Source of the DNA: Phycisphaerales bacterium
GTDB lineage: Bacteria; Planctomycetota; Phycisphaerae; Tepidisphaerales; Tepidisphaeraceae
NCBI GenBank assembly: GCA_025361735.1
Contig: JANYKD010000563.1
Span: forward strand, 1-61,059
DNA: 61,059 nt
Reading direction: 5' to 3'
Shown: positions 19,971-27,856 of the stretch, in pieces
How the letters are laid out: each line of letters opens with the position of its first letter
Numbering within the stretch: the stretch's first letter is position 1
The notes under the pieces: generated by a model
Seen by the model: the letters and a program-made list of their open reading frames with translations, nothing else
Told to the model about the DNA's origin: nothing
Database searches by the model: none
Translations under genes and position numbers: made by a program

Positions 19971-20621
19971 ATGAGTCGATCTTACGAAGTCACGCCGTCG
20001 CTGGATTACATTCCTACGTTCAATGAACTGCTTGCAAAGGCGGCGGGTAACTTGAATGATTTTGTCGGCAGGATTGGCATCAAGACGCATTTCAGCTTAA
20101 CGGTCGAGCTACGGCAGAACACCCGTTGGCACGAACGCATCGTATTGCCCATCGACTTGAATGGTGCTTCCTGGTGGACAACAGGGCCGCAGCTTGCATG
20201 GTTCGGCGTGGACGGGTATACGGGCGGAAGCGATGCGTGGACACGCGAATTAGGCGATAGGGCTCGGACGGATTTGCAGTCAAGAACAAAACGGCGTCCC
20301 GAGTGGTCGGAACGTATCGAACGCATGTCACGGGTTGGAAGGGAGTGGTGTTTTTTCCGTTCGATGAATCAGCCTCCCATCATTTGCGTCACTTATGGCA
20401 TTCTTGCCGCCTCGCTGGCTGAACTAACCGACGGCATGGTCAGCTCGTGCGACTCTTGGGGCATTAGTTTTCTACCAGTCACGGGGGGCGAGTTTCTGCG
20501 GCGTTATCTGTCGCCGGACCATGTGGACGACGCCGGCGAGAGAGCCGAGGCGGTTCATCTCCTGAATGAGCTCAAAGAGCAATTGCAGGCACCAAAGTCC
20601 GAGGCATCCACCGGCAACTGA
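19971..20621 (+). CDS. Hypothetical protein
   Basis: 216 residues; I do not recognise a family. The ATG chosen begins a soluble, mixed-charge protein with no signal or membrane segment; a GTG 24 codons upstream is also in frame. Tryptophan-rich stretches (DLNGASWWTTGPQLAWFG) stand out. Codon and base use look less GC-rich than in the neighbours, which may indicate transfer. The stop codon lies inside a short heptamer repeat shared with the end of the convergent PDZ gene. Confidence 0.6.
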   Translation: MSRSYEVTPSLDYIPTFNELLAKAAGNLNDFVGRIGIKTHFSLTVELRQNTRWHERIVLPIDLNGASWWTTGPQLAWFGVDGYTGGSDAWTRELGDRARTDLQSRTKRRPEWSERIERMSRVGREWCFFRSMNQPPIICVTYGILAASLAELTDGMVSSCDSWGISFLPVTGGEFLRRYLSPDHVDDAGERAEAVHLLNELKEQLQAPKSEASTGN

Positions 20622-20637
20622 TCACCGATCACTGTTT
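20617..20637. repeat. Short heptamer array between convergent genes
   Basis: Three 7-bp units, ACTGATC, ACCGATC and ACTGTTT, belong to the same family as the large array at 27729-27840. The array holds the TGA stop of the gene on the left (20619-20621) and the TGA stop of the gene on the right (20629-20631). Confidence 0.55.
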
Positions 20638-21864
20638 CTCCGGCGTCGTCCCCAGATTTATCGATACCCGCTGCGCCTGCTCGCCACGCAACACCGTCAA
20701 CGTCGTCTGCCCTCCGCGGGCCGAGAGAGCGGCCCATGTCGTCAGATCGCCGATGGGCTCGGCGCCCATCTCCAGGATGAAGTCGCCTCGTTGCAGGCCC
20801 ACCCGCTCCGCAAGCGAACCCGGCGTAACCTCATCGACCAGCAGAGCCGGCCGATCGGCGAGTTGTAACAGTTGTCGGCGGACGGGATCGTCCGCGCGGA
20901 TTTCCGTCAGCCTCGCCCCAAGTACTGCTCGTTGCACCACGCCAAGTTTAATAAGCTGGTCGATCACCGGCCTGGAGGCCGATCCCGCCAGAAACTGGCC
21001 ATAGCGAACGATGCCGGAGATTGTCCCGTCGAGCGCCACGACAACGCCGTACTCTCGCTCGCCGCCGGTCCAGAGGGAAAGTTTACCCGCGCCACCCGTC
21101 GGGTTCAGCAGCATCACCAGCGAACCATCCGCCGGCCGCACACCCGTGAGTTTCACCGGCCGACCAATCAGCTTGGTCATCTTGAGAATTGTCACCTGCG
21201 TCTTCTCGTCCGATCCGACGAAACTCGCGGTCGTTTCCTCGTTGCCGATCATCATGCGGACGGGCGCCTGGCCGATGGCTTCCTTTTCGATGTACACCGG
21301 TACGAGCACATGGCCGGAAGCGTCCAGCACCAGCCCGAGATTATTGGGCGAGAACGTCCCGCCGACTGGCAACCGCAGCCGCAGCGGCGCATTCGGGCTG
21401 GGGTTGTTCACTGCGCCGGCGTTGATGACCAGCGCCCCTGGCCGGTCCCCACGGGATTCGAGCACGAACTCACCTGTTGCTGTCTGCCGGGAAACCCACA
21501 TCCCTTCGACATTGCCTGTGGCACTTTGCGTGGTCGTTTGCGTTGTCGCAGAGCTAATGTGGAAGCTCAGTTTGCTGCTTTGCGTGCCCTTCAGCGACGC
21601 TTCGCGGCGGTCTTCGATGGCCTTGCGGACCTGTGGATCGACGACATTTTCCCACTTGCGCAACGGATCGTTCTTTGCGGCCGCCTCGCGTGCCCACAAC
21701 GGCACCGGCAACTGCACCCGGACGATGCCCGCTTGCACTTCGTTATAGAGCGATTGAGTCTGCTGATTGAGCTGTTCCAGCAGAGGATACTCAGCGCGAG
21801 AAACAGCCGGCATGGCGAGCAACGCAATCCCGAGCACAAGACCCTTCAGGGTATTGTTGTTCAT
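20629..21864 (-). CDS. HtrA-like PDZ protein lacking the protease catalytic residues
   Basis: 411 residues from the ATG before a clear signal peptide (about 1-24, LGIALLAMPAVSRA). The middle third follows the layout of trypsin-like HtrA proteins, but GHVLVPVYIEK replaces the usual segment with the catalytic His, and LNPTGGAGKLSLW replaces the GNSGGP serine segment, so it should be inactive. A PDZ domain closes the protein (about 320-400, GARLTEIRADDP and GLQRGDFILEMG). Periplasmic scaffold or sensor is likely. It lies downstream of an ECF sigma/anti-sigma pair in the same direction, which suggests a link to envelope stress control. Confidence 0.78.
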   Translation of the reverse strand: MNNNTLKGLVLGIALLAMPAVSRAEYPLLEQLNQQTQSLYNEVQAGIVRVQLPVPLWAREAAAKNDPLRKWENVVDPQVRKAIEDRREASLKGTQSSKLSFHISSATTQTTTQSATGNVEGMWVSRQTATGEFVLESRGDRPGALVINAGAVNNPSPNAPLRLRLPVGGTFSPNNLGLVLDASGHVLVPVYIEKEAIGQAPVRMMIGNEETTASFVGSDEKTQVTILKMTKLIGRPVKLTGVRPADGSLVMLLNPTGGAGKLSLWTGGEREYGVVVALDGTISGIVRYGQFLAGSASRPVIDQLIKLGVVQRAVLGARLTEIRADDPVRRQLLQLADRPALLVDEVTPGSLAERVGLQRGDFILEMGAEPIGDLTTWAALSARGGQTTLTVLRGEQAQRVSINLGTTPEKQ

Positions 21865-21911
21865 TCGTTGTTTGCTGTATCTCGTCGGCATGGCAAGTTG
21901 TGTGGTACGGT

Positions 21912-22002
21912 CGAATCTCAAACTCCGCATCTCAGATTTCGAATTCCAAAATCCAAATTTCAAATCTGAAATCTCAATTTTGAAATGTTAAACTTCAAAA
22001 CT
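21912..22002. repeat. Array of 13 degenerate heptamers (CAAATCT type)
   Basis: Read on the plus strand, 91 bases divide exactly into 13 units of 7 bp, such as CGAATCT, CAAACTC, CAAAATC, CAAATTT, CAAATCT, GAAATCT and CAAAACT. AT-rich against a GC-rich background. It lies between the anti-sigma and PDZ genes and contains the TGA stop of the anti-sigma gene (21995-21997). The same heptamer in the opposite sense (ATTTGAG) forms the array at 50813-50889. Confidence 0.85.
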
Positions 22003-22525
22003 TCCCCGACCTCACAACCAGATATCCATTCCTGATCTGCTCCTGCTGGTCCTGCCAATGGCGCAGATCATCGGAAAACTCGCGGGCCTGATCCGCGGAG
22101 TTGAAATGCTGCACGCCCAGAACCCGCCCGGAGTCATCGGAGACACTCACTTGATAGGCTGACGCTGGCGAGGTGTGATTGGCCGGCAGGACCGGCCCGC
22201 CCCGGCCGATCCAGCCGATGCCGAAGCCGATCGCCATGCAGGCGGCGATGGCGCCCGTGGCCCGGGTAAATCGGCCATACAGCGTCCATCGCCGTCGCCG
22301 GGCGATGTTCGCCTCGACGCGATTGAGAAAATCGCGGGTCTCGCCGTCGCTTGGCTCCATGGCCGCGAAATGAGCTTCGCGCACTTCCCGCTCCAGCCGC
22401 AGGTCCGCAAGCGTTGCTGACAGATCCGGTTCGGCCGTCAGCCGTCTCTGCAGTTCCACGCTCTCGACGGGACCAAGTTCACCATCAAGCCACGTTTCGA
22501 GAATATCGAGTTCTGTTTCCGTCAC
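21995..22525 (-). CDS. Anti-sigma factor-like membrane protein
   Basis: 176 residues. The N-terminal part (MTETELDILETWLDGEL, then an E/L-rich helical region) is the zinc-less anti-sigma type that packs against an ECF sigma factor. One membrane segment (about 91-107, IAACMAIGFGIGWIG) separates it from a short extracytoplasmic domain. Its ATG overlaps the sigma gene stop by four bases (ATGA), typical of a sigma/anti-sigma pair. Its stop codon lies in a heptamer array. Confidence 0.82.
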   Translation of the reverse strand: MTETELDILETWLDGELGPVESVELQRRLTAEPDLSATLADLRLEREVREAHFAAMEPSDGETRDFLNRVEANIARRRRWTLYGRFTRATGAIAACMAIGFGIGWIGRGGPVLPANHTSPASAYQVSVSDDSGRVLGVQHFNSADQAREFSDDLRHWQDQQEQIRNGYLVVRSGKF

Positions 22526-23091
22526 GGCATTTCCTCTTCGCTCGTGTGTTTCTCGCGGGCAATCCGTTTTTCCTTGAGCCGCTCGCCCTTGGGCTTGGAC
22601 TCCATGAATCCTTTCAGCTTCTCACCCAATTGTCTTCGGCCGCGATGGAGCCAGGTCTTTACCTGCGGCACGCTGGCATCCAGAATCCGGGCGATCTCCA
22701 CATAGGGCATATTCTCATACTCACACAGCACCAGTGCCGCCCGGAAGTGCTCCGGCAACTCGGCGATGGCATCCTGAACCAATCGCATGGTTTCCCGGTC
22801 AACCATTCCGCCGACGGGCGTCTCCGAGCGGCCGGGATGATCATCGGCCACCAGGCTCATCCGCGGGGTGCGCAGCGTCCGAAGTGCCTCGTTCACGACC
22901 GTTCGCCGCAGCAACCCAATCGGCTCGGTCCAGTCATAGCGAGCCCGATGCTCGTACAGGTTCAGGATCGCCTGCTGGAGCACGTCCTCGGCCGCCGCCT
23001 GCGTGCCAACGATGCCGCGTGCAATGGCCAGCAATCGCCTCGAATGGAGGCGGACGGCTGTTTCGAAAAGCTCGATCGTCGGATCTGCCAT
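22522..23091 (-). CDS. ECF-family RNA polymerase sigma factor
   Basis: 189 residues. Region 2 (about 10-80) includes GTQAAAEDVLQQAILNLYEHR, matching the -10-binding helix, and region 4 (about 105-165) includes LPEHFRAALVLCEYENMPYVEIA then a helix-turn-helix (VPQVKTWLHRGRRQL). A basic/acidic tail follows. It is probably held by the anti-sigma factor encoded directly downstream and released by an envelope signal. The 149-base gap to the divergent glycosidase gene should hold its promoter, but I see no clear boxes. Confidence 0.92.
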   Translation of the reverse strand: MADPTIELFETAVRLHSRRLLAIARGIVGTQAAAEDVLQQAILNLYEHRARYDWTEPIGLLRRTVVNEALRTLRTPRMSLVADDHPGRSETPVGGMVDRETMRLVQDAIAELPEHFRAALVLCEYENMPYVEIARILDASVPQVKTWLHRGRRQLGEKLKGFMESKPKGERLKEKRIAREKHTSEEEMP

Positions 23092-23240
23092 CGCGCCTTG
23101 AGGCTATCTGAAAGAAGAAACCGGTGGAAGTGGAAAAGTTGCGGGGATTTTGTACAAAACAGATACGCATTATCACGCCAACCTTGGCTTGCCACTCCCT
23201 CGGCACTATCATCCTGCCCGGCTGTCTGAGTGGACCAACT

Positions 23241-24347
23241 ATGTTTCGCGGACTCATCATCACCACCGTCGTTGTCTACCTGGCTATCGCGCTCGGGTGT
23301 TCGTTCTCCACCGCGGGCGACGGTCCGCCGTTGCCAAATAGCTGGAAGTCCCACATCCGGCCGGCGCCGACCCTTGCCAAAGGCGAGCGTGCGATCGGTC
23401 TGCCCATGCGCGGCGTGGCCATGCAGATCCAACGCATCGACTGGATCGAAACCGAGTACCGCAAGTCCATCGACGAGATCGTCAATCTCGGCGCCGATTC
23501 CGTGTTCTTCGTCGTTGATGCCCATCAGGAAAACGCCGGCTCCACCACCATTTATCTCGATATGCGCCTGATGCCGACGCCCGCGCAACTCGGCAGCCTG
23601 ATCGACTACGCCAAGAGCAAGAAACTCCGCGTGATGCTCATGCCGATCGTCCTGCTGGATCGCCCGCGTTCATACAGCGAATGGCGCGGGACAATCCGGC
23701 CGGACGACTGGAGCGCGTGGTGGGAAAGCTACCGCGGCATGCTCTACCATTTCTCCTGGATTGCCGAATCGCACGGCGTCGATGTGCTCGTTGTTGGTTC
23801 CGAACTCGTCAGCACCGAGGATCAGGCCGAGCAGTGGGAGAAGTCCATCAGCATGGTCCGCAAGACCTTCAAGGGCATGCTGACCTACTCGGCGAACTGG
23901 GATCACTACAAGGAGGTCAAGTTCTGGGAGTGGCTCGATTTCGCCTCCATGAACAGCTATTACACGCTCGGCGAAGACAGCAAAGTCTCTGCGGGCCAGA
24001 TCCAGAGCAACTGGATCAAATACAAGAACAAGCTCCTCGATTTCCAGAAGCAGATCGGCAAACCAATCTTCTTCACCGAGGTCGGCTGGTGCAGCCAGGC
24101 GAATGCAGCCAAGGAACCGTGGGATTACACCCAGGAGAGTGTGCCGCTGGATCTGGAACTGCAAAAGCGACTGTGGGAAGGGTTCTTCAACAGTTGGTAC
24201 GGCGTCCCCGAGTTCGGCGGATTCATGATCTGGGAATGGCCCCCCGGCGATGGTGGACCCACCAATCGGAGCTATACGCCCGAGGGCAAACCGGCCGAGA
24301 AAGTGATCCGCGAATGGCTGGCGAAGGACCGTTGGGAAGTCAAATAG
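23241..24347 (+). CDS. GH113-like TIM-barrel glycoside hydrolase (lipoprotein)
   Basis: 368 residues. The ATG chosen precedes a signal peptide ending at Cys20 (AIALGC), a possible lipoprotein site. The rest is a TIM barrel similar to GH113/GH5-type beta-mannanases: the acid/base Glu is probably Glu188 (VVGSELVS) and the nucleophile Glu280 (FFTEVGW), with IWEWPPGDGG near the end. Likely surface or periplasmic hydrolysis of a beta-linked polysaccharide. Substrate cannot be read from sequence. The gene is divergent from the ECF sigma gene and convergent with the cytochrome gene. Confidence 0.82.
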   Translation: MFRGLIITTVVVYLAIALGCSFSTAGDGPPLPNSWKSHIRPAPTLAKGERAIGLPMRGVAMQIQRIDWIETEYRKSIDEIVNLGADSVFFVVDAHQENAGSTTIYLDMRLMPTPAQLGSLIDYAKSKKLRVMLMPIVLLDRPRSYSEWRGTIRPDDWSAWWESYRGMLYHFSWIAESHGVDVLVVGSELVSTEDQAEQWEKSISMVRKTFKGMLTYSANWDHYKEVKFWEWLDFASMNSYYTLGEDSKVSAGQIQSNWIKYKNKLLDFQKQIGKPIFFTEVGWCSQANAAKEPWDYTQESVPLDLELQKRLWEGFFNSWYGVPEFGGFMIWEWPPGDGGPTNRSYTPEGKPAEKVIREWLAKDRWEVK

Positions 24348-24371
24348 AAAGAGGCACGCATCGACTTCTTT

Positions 24372-24556
24372 AGCCCCGGTAGGGGCGATAGATAATAGCC
24401 CATGGCGTAAGCCATGGGAAAAATAGGCGTGGTGTTCAAACAGCCCCGGAGGGGCGAAAGAAGTCTTCTTTCGCCCCTCTGGGGCTGATCATTGTTCTCA
24501 CTGCATTTTCCCACGACTTACGTCGTGGGCTATTGTCTACCGCCCCTGACGGGGCT
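24372..24556. repeat. Composite inverted-repeat element with GTAA-loop hairpins
   Basis: Between two convergent genes, an AGCCCCG(N)GGGGCG box followed by a hairpin occurs at both ends in opposite orientation. The left hairpin is CCCATGGC-GTAA-GCCATGGG (24399-24418); the right one, on the minus strand, is CCCACGAC-GTAA-GTCGTGGG (24529-24510). Stem bases differ but stay paired. Between them lies a near-perfect inverted repeat of about 23 bases per arm (24441-24486). Could act as a two-way terminator; similar modules are, to my recollection, dispersed in planctomycete genomes. Confidence 0.85.
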
Positions 24557-24594
24557 GAGAGAATTCCGCGACGTTCTCCCGGACTCATACAATC

Positions 24595-26259
24595 TCACTG
24601 GATACCATGCGGCGCCGCTGGTATCACCGATCCCGCCGGCATCGTTGTCGGCCGCGTCGATGCGGCCGCCTCCCGAATCCGCAGGTTCTTCTTGATCTCC
24701 AGCCAGCGTCCGCTCGGATGACAATCGCCGCAGGTATATACACCTTTGGGATCGCGCCACCCGATTGCGCTGAGCCCACCATCGTGGCAGTCCGTGCACA
24801 GCATGTTTTCATGCGGCCCCAGGCCCGTCCACGCCTCGTTGATCTTCATCGGGTGATCGAACTTCTTCTCGATGATCGTGTTTGGCGATCCGGGTTGCCG
24901 GTACTGGAACGTGTGACAGGCATTGCAGTCAGACGTGATGCGCTGGCTGCTATCCGCGATGTGCAGCCCGTCATGGCAGCGAAAACACCCGGGCGACTCC
25001 ATATGCCCGATGTGGTTCGGGTATGTCCGCCAGTCCACATTCATGTCCGGAAAGATCGCGTCGTGGTAGATGTTCCGCACGGCCTCAACGGCCTTATCGA
25101 CAGCCTCCCGTCGATTGGTCCAGACCTCGGGGTAATTGTCGCGATAGAAGCCCTGGAGTCCCTTCTCAATGGCCTCCAGTCCTTCCGGCCGGGTCTTGTA
25201 CGGCTGCGCCAGCAGACTCACCGACTCGCGCTTGATGTAGGGGAGAGACACGTCCAGTCGTTTGACCAGGAGGGCGTGATCGACCGCGCGCTCGGGTGAC
25301 GGAAAATCGTGGCCAATCTGGTTGTGGCAGTCGATGCAGTCGAGCCTGCGGAGTCCGCCCGCCGGCCGGGGTTCGCTCTCCGGCTTCCCGTCGGATCGGA
25401 AGACCACGGTCTTGCCATCGGGATACTTGTATCGCACCCAGGGAATATGATCGAGTCGGTGATCGTCGGAGACATACTCGATGCGATCGAGCATGTGCAT
25501 GTGAATTCCCTCGGCCTGTCCCATACGGGCGTTGGCGCCGCCCACCTTGACCAGAACCTCGTAATCGTGTCGCGTGTTCGTGGCGTCCGGCGCAAAATGA
25601 GCGATCTTCTTAAGCTGCCCACCGAAGAAGTGCGACGGCCAGTGGCACTGCTCGCAGGTATCCCTTGCCGGGCGCAGTTCCGTGATGGCCGGCGGAATCG
25701 GGCGCGAATAAGTGTTCAGCGCCGTCTTGAACACCTGCCGCATTCCTGACAGTTTGGATTTGACGAACGGGGTCGCCCCCGGGCCGATGTGGCAGCCCGC
25801 GCAGGTCACCCGGGCGTGCGGTGACTGCTCGTAACGGACAAATTGCGGGTCCATGTTGTGGCAGATGGTGCCGCAAAACTCGGCCGACTCTGTGAAGTGA
25901 TACCCTTTGTAGCCGCTGACGCCGAGCACCGGCAGGATCAGGAAGAACGTGATGCCCAGGAAGATCAGCGCCTTGCGGACGGAGATCTCCTTGATCACCG
26001 CGTGGTGCTTGAGCCGCCACTTTCGGTAGACAATCCCGGCCGGGCACATGATCAGCCCATTGACCAGGATGCCCGGCAGGATCATGAAGCCGATGGCGCA
26101 GAGATACTGGTTGTTCTCGGCCGACGGCGACAGGGCGATGAATAGCCAGAACGTCCCCAGCAGAAGAATCCCCGCGGCAACGAACAGCAGGCCCATGAGC
26201 GTGATGGGATTGGTCCAGAGAAGCGGGCGCTTTTCTGGCGACGATGGGGTTTCCGACAT
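24595..26259 (-). CDS. NapC/NirT-type octahaem membrane cytochrome c
   Basis: 554 residues. Three membrane segments (about 18-42, 54-76, 96-116) precede a large periplasmic part. The first haem site is CGTICHNM (129-136), the CX3CH form with a nearby Met that is usual in this NapC/NirT subgroup; seven CxxCH sites follow (CAGCH, CEQCH, CIDCH, CFRCH, CNACH, CTDCH, CGDCH), eight in total. ImcH-like proteins of this type oxidise menaquinol and pass electrons to periplasmic cytochromes. The tetrahaem cytochrome encoded 1.6 kb away (from 27857) is a plausible acceptor. The C-terminal tail is Thr/Pro-rich. Confidence 0.88.
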   Translation of the reverse strand: MSETPSSPEKRPLLWTNPITLMGLLFVAAGILLLGTFWLFIALSPSAENNQYLCAIGFMILPGILVNGLIMCPAGIVYRKWRLKHHAVIKEISVRKALIFLGITFFLILPVLGVSGYKGYHFTESAEFCGTICHNMDPQFVRYEQSPHARVTCAGCHIGPGATPFVKSKLSGMRQVFKTALNTYSRPIPPAITELRPARDTCEQCHWPSHFFGGQLKKIAHFAPDATNTRHDYEVLVKVGGANARMGQAEGIHMHMLDRIEYVSDDHRLDHIPWVRYKYPDGKTVVFRSDGKPESEPRPAGGLRRLDCIDCHNQIGHDFPSPERAVDHALLVKRLDVSLPYIKRESVSLLAQPYKTRPEGLEAIEKGLQGFYRDNYPEVWTNRREAVDKAVEAVRNIYHDAIFPDMNVDWRTYPNHIGHMESPGCFRCHDGLHIADSSQRITSDCNACHTFQYRQPGSPNTIIEKKFDHPMKINEAWTGLGPHENMLCTDCHDGGLSAIGWRDPKGVYTCGDCHPSGRWLEIKKNLRIREAAASTRPTTMPAGSVIPAAPHGIQ

Positions 26260-26613
26260 GGCGTACCTCGTGCCTGTTGCCGATGCACCCGTGGCCGCAG
26301 GCAGCTCCCGTCCGGGAGCGCGCTCGGCGAAAAACGTGGAAACAAACCGGGCGCTGTCCGATCAGCGAACCTATGAGCACTAGAATACTCCGGTTTCCGC
26401 CGTACCGCAAATGTCGGCCGGTTACACCGACAATTCTGTGGACTGATGCATCCGCTGATGGCATAATCCCTCCCCAACACCGCGACCCCGTCGCCGGCCG
26501 CGGTTCGTGCCTCGCGATTCGTCTGTAGCCGCGATCGCTGATCGCGGTTCATGTGTCTGCCGCAGGCCACGGAATGCCCGGCGAACAGGTTCCTCCAACA
26601 CAGGAGATACGAA
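26260..26613. other. Divergent intergenic region, octahaem cytochrome / AKR-like gene
   Basis: 354 bases without a supported gene. On the minus strand TTGCGG (26410-26405) and TATTCT (26387-26382), 17 bases apart, could be a weak promoter for the cytochrome gene. Nearer the plus-strand gene is the palindrome described at 26529-26547, and AGGAG stands just before the ATG at 26614. Small open frames here look like chance. Confidence 0.5.
26529..26547. repeat. Perfect hairpin CCGCGATC-GCT-GATCGCGG
   Basis: An 8-bp perfect stem with a 3-base loop. A related sequence (CGCGATC-GTT-GATCGCCG) lies at 54444-54461 in another intergenic region, so this is likely a dispersed repeat rather than an operator specific to the adjacent gene. 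Confidence 0.6.
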
Positions 26614-27720
26614 ATGTCCGACAATCAGGTCACCCGTCGCGAATTCGTCCAGACCACCGCCGGAGCAGCTGCGGCCTTTGCCGTCGGAGCGAGCGTCCTG
26701 CCCCACGTCATCGCCCGGGCGGACGACGCGGCCGACATCAAGAAGACCCGCAGCTACAACCCCGAGATGGAATACCGCCGGCTCGGCAAGACCAACATGT
26801 GGATCTCCGCCGTCTGCATGGGCGGCCACTGGAAGCGCATCGACACCGCCATCAAGGGTGGTAAAAACGCCGGCTACAGTCAGCCCACCGGCGACGAGAA
26901 AGCTCGTTTCGCCCAGAATCGCCACGACATTGTGAGCCGTTGCCTGGAGCATGGCATCAACCTGGTGGACGCCTGTACCGGCGGCGAGGTCATGGCCTAC
27001 TCCGCGGCGCTCAAGGGCCGCCGCGACAAGATGTTCCTCAACTTCTCCTGGTACGAAGGCGAAATGCGCAACGAAACGTGCCGCAAGAAAGAGAAGCTTC
27101 TGGAAACCCTCGACAACGGCATGAAGCAGGCGGGTCTCGAATATGTCGACCTCTGGCGCGTCACCTGCAACGAGAAGGGCGGCACGCACACGCAGGCCGA
27201 AGTTGACGAACTCATCGCCGCCCTCGACGCCGCCCGCAAGGCCGGCAAGGCCCGCTTCACCGGCATCTCCACGCACGACCGTCCCTGGATCAAGAAGATG
27301 GTCGAGACCTATCCCGATACGCTCCAGGTCATCGTCACTCCGTACACCGCGGCCTCCAAAACGCTGCCGACCGACAGCGTGTTCGAAGCCATCATCAAGC
27401 ACGATATCGGCGTGCTGGGCATCAAGCCGTTCGCCTCCAACTCCCTCTTCAAAGGCGACTCGTCGCTCGATAGCCCCCATCGCGAGGAGGACGACAAGAT
27501 GGCCCGCCTGGCGATTCGGTACATCCTCTGCAACCCCGCGATCACGGCTCCCATTCCGGGCATGGTCCACACGCAGCAGGTTGACAACGTCGCGGCCGCC
27601 ATCAAGGAGCACCGCCAGCTGGACGCCAACGACAAGGCCGAGCTCGAGCAGGCCGGGCGCGAAATGTGGGCCAGACTCCCGGCCGATTATCAGTGGCTGC
27701 GTGACTGGAGAAATGTCTAA
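26614..27720 (+). CDS. Tat-exported aldo/keto-reductase-fold protein, catalytic tetrad not conserved
   Basis: 368 residues with AGGAG upstream. A twin-arginine signal is clear (TRREFVQTTAGAAAAFAVG, about 7-25), so the protein is exported folded. The barrel follows the AKR family (EYRRLGKTNMWISAVCMGGHW at the start, GIKPFASNSL and IPGMVHTQQVDN late). The Asp of the tetrad fits VDACTGG, but the usual Tyr, Lys and His positions read Gly, Asn/Phe and Thr/Cys, so classical NADPH-dependent reduction is doubtful. It lies between two multihaem cytochrome genes; a heptamer array begins 8 bases after the stop. Confidence 0.82.
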   Translation: MSDNQVTRREFVQTTAGAAAAFAVGASVLPHVIARADDAADIKKTRSYNPEMEYRRLGKTNMWISAVCMGGHWKRIDTAIKGGKNAGYSQPTGDEKARFAQNRHDIVSRCLEHGINLVDACTGGEVMAYSAALKGRRDKMFLNFSWYEGEMRNETCRKKEKLLETLDNGMKQAGLEYVDLWRVTCNEKGGTHTQAEVDELIAALDAARKAGKARFTGISTHDRPWIKKMVETYPDTLQVIVTPYTAASKTLPTDSVFEAIIKHDIGVLGIKPFASNSLFKGDSSLDSPHREEDDKMARLAIRYILCNPAITAPIPGMVHTQQVDNVAAAIKEHRQLDANDKAELEQAGREMWARLPADYQWLRDWRNV

Positions 27721-27728
27721 GGGGAGAT

Positions 27729-27840
27729 GGTGATCGGTGATCGGTGACCAGTGATCGGTTAACTGAACGACTGATCACCGACCACTGATTACCGATCACG
27801 TATCACTGATGACCGCTCACTGCCCACCGATCACCGATTA
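27729..27840. repeat. Inverted pair of heptamer arrays (GGTGATC / CTGATCA)
   Basis: The left part has units GGTGATC, GGTGATC, GGTGACC and AGTGATC. The right part (27771-27840) is exactly ten units, among them CTGATCA, CCGACCA, CTGATTA, CCGATCA, CTGATGA and CCGATTA. The two parts are roughly complementary, so a long imperfect hairpin can form. The array reaches to the ribosome site of the tetrahaem cytochrome gene. Confidence 0.88.
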
Positions 27841-27843
27841 CAC

Positions 27844-27850
27844 AAAGGAG
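27844..27850 (+). promoter_or_regulatory. Ribosome binding site that decides a TTG start
   Basis: AAAGGAG lies six bases before TTG at 27857. The only in-frame ATG (27809) is inside the heptamer array and has no such site, so the TTG is the likely start of the tetrahaem cytochrome. Confidence 0.75.
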
Positions 27851-27856
27851 TCTCCC

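Noticed and set aside
23124-23240. Longer N-terminus for the glycosidase gene
   Set aside because: It would add 39 residues before a normal signal peptide; ATG 23241 fits better.
25861-25890. CX3CH haem site as a new motif
   Set aside because: CGxxCH with a nearby Met is usual at the first site of this NapC/NirT subgroup.
27809-27856. ATG start of the tetrahaem cytochrome
   Set aside because: Lies inside the heptamer array; the TTG at 27857 has AAAGGAG at the right distance and begins the signal peptide.
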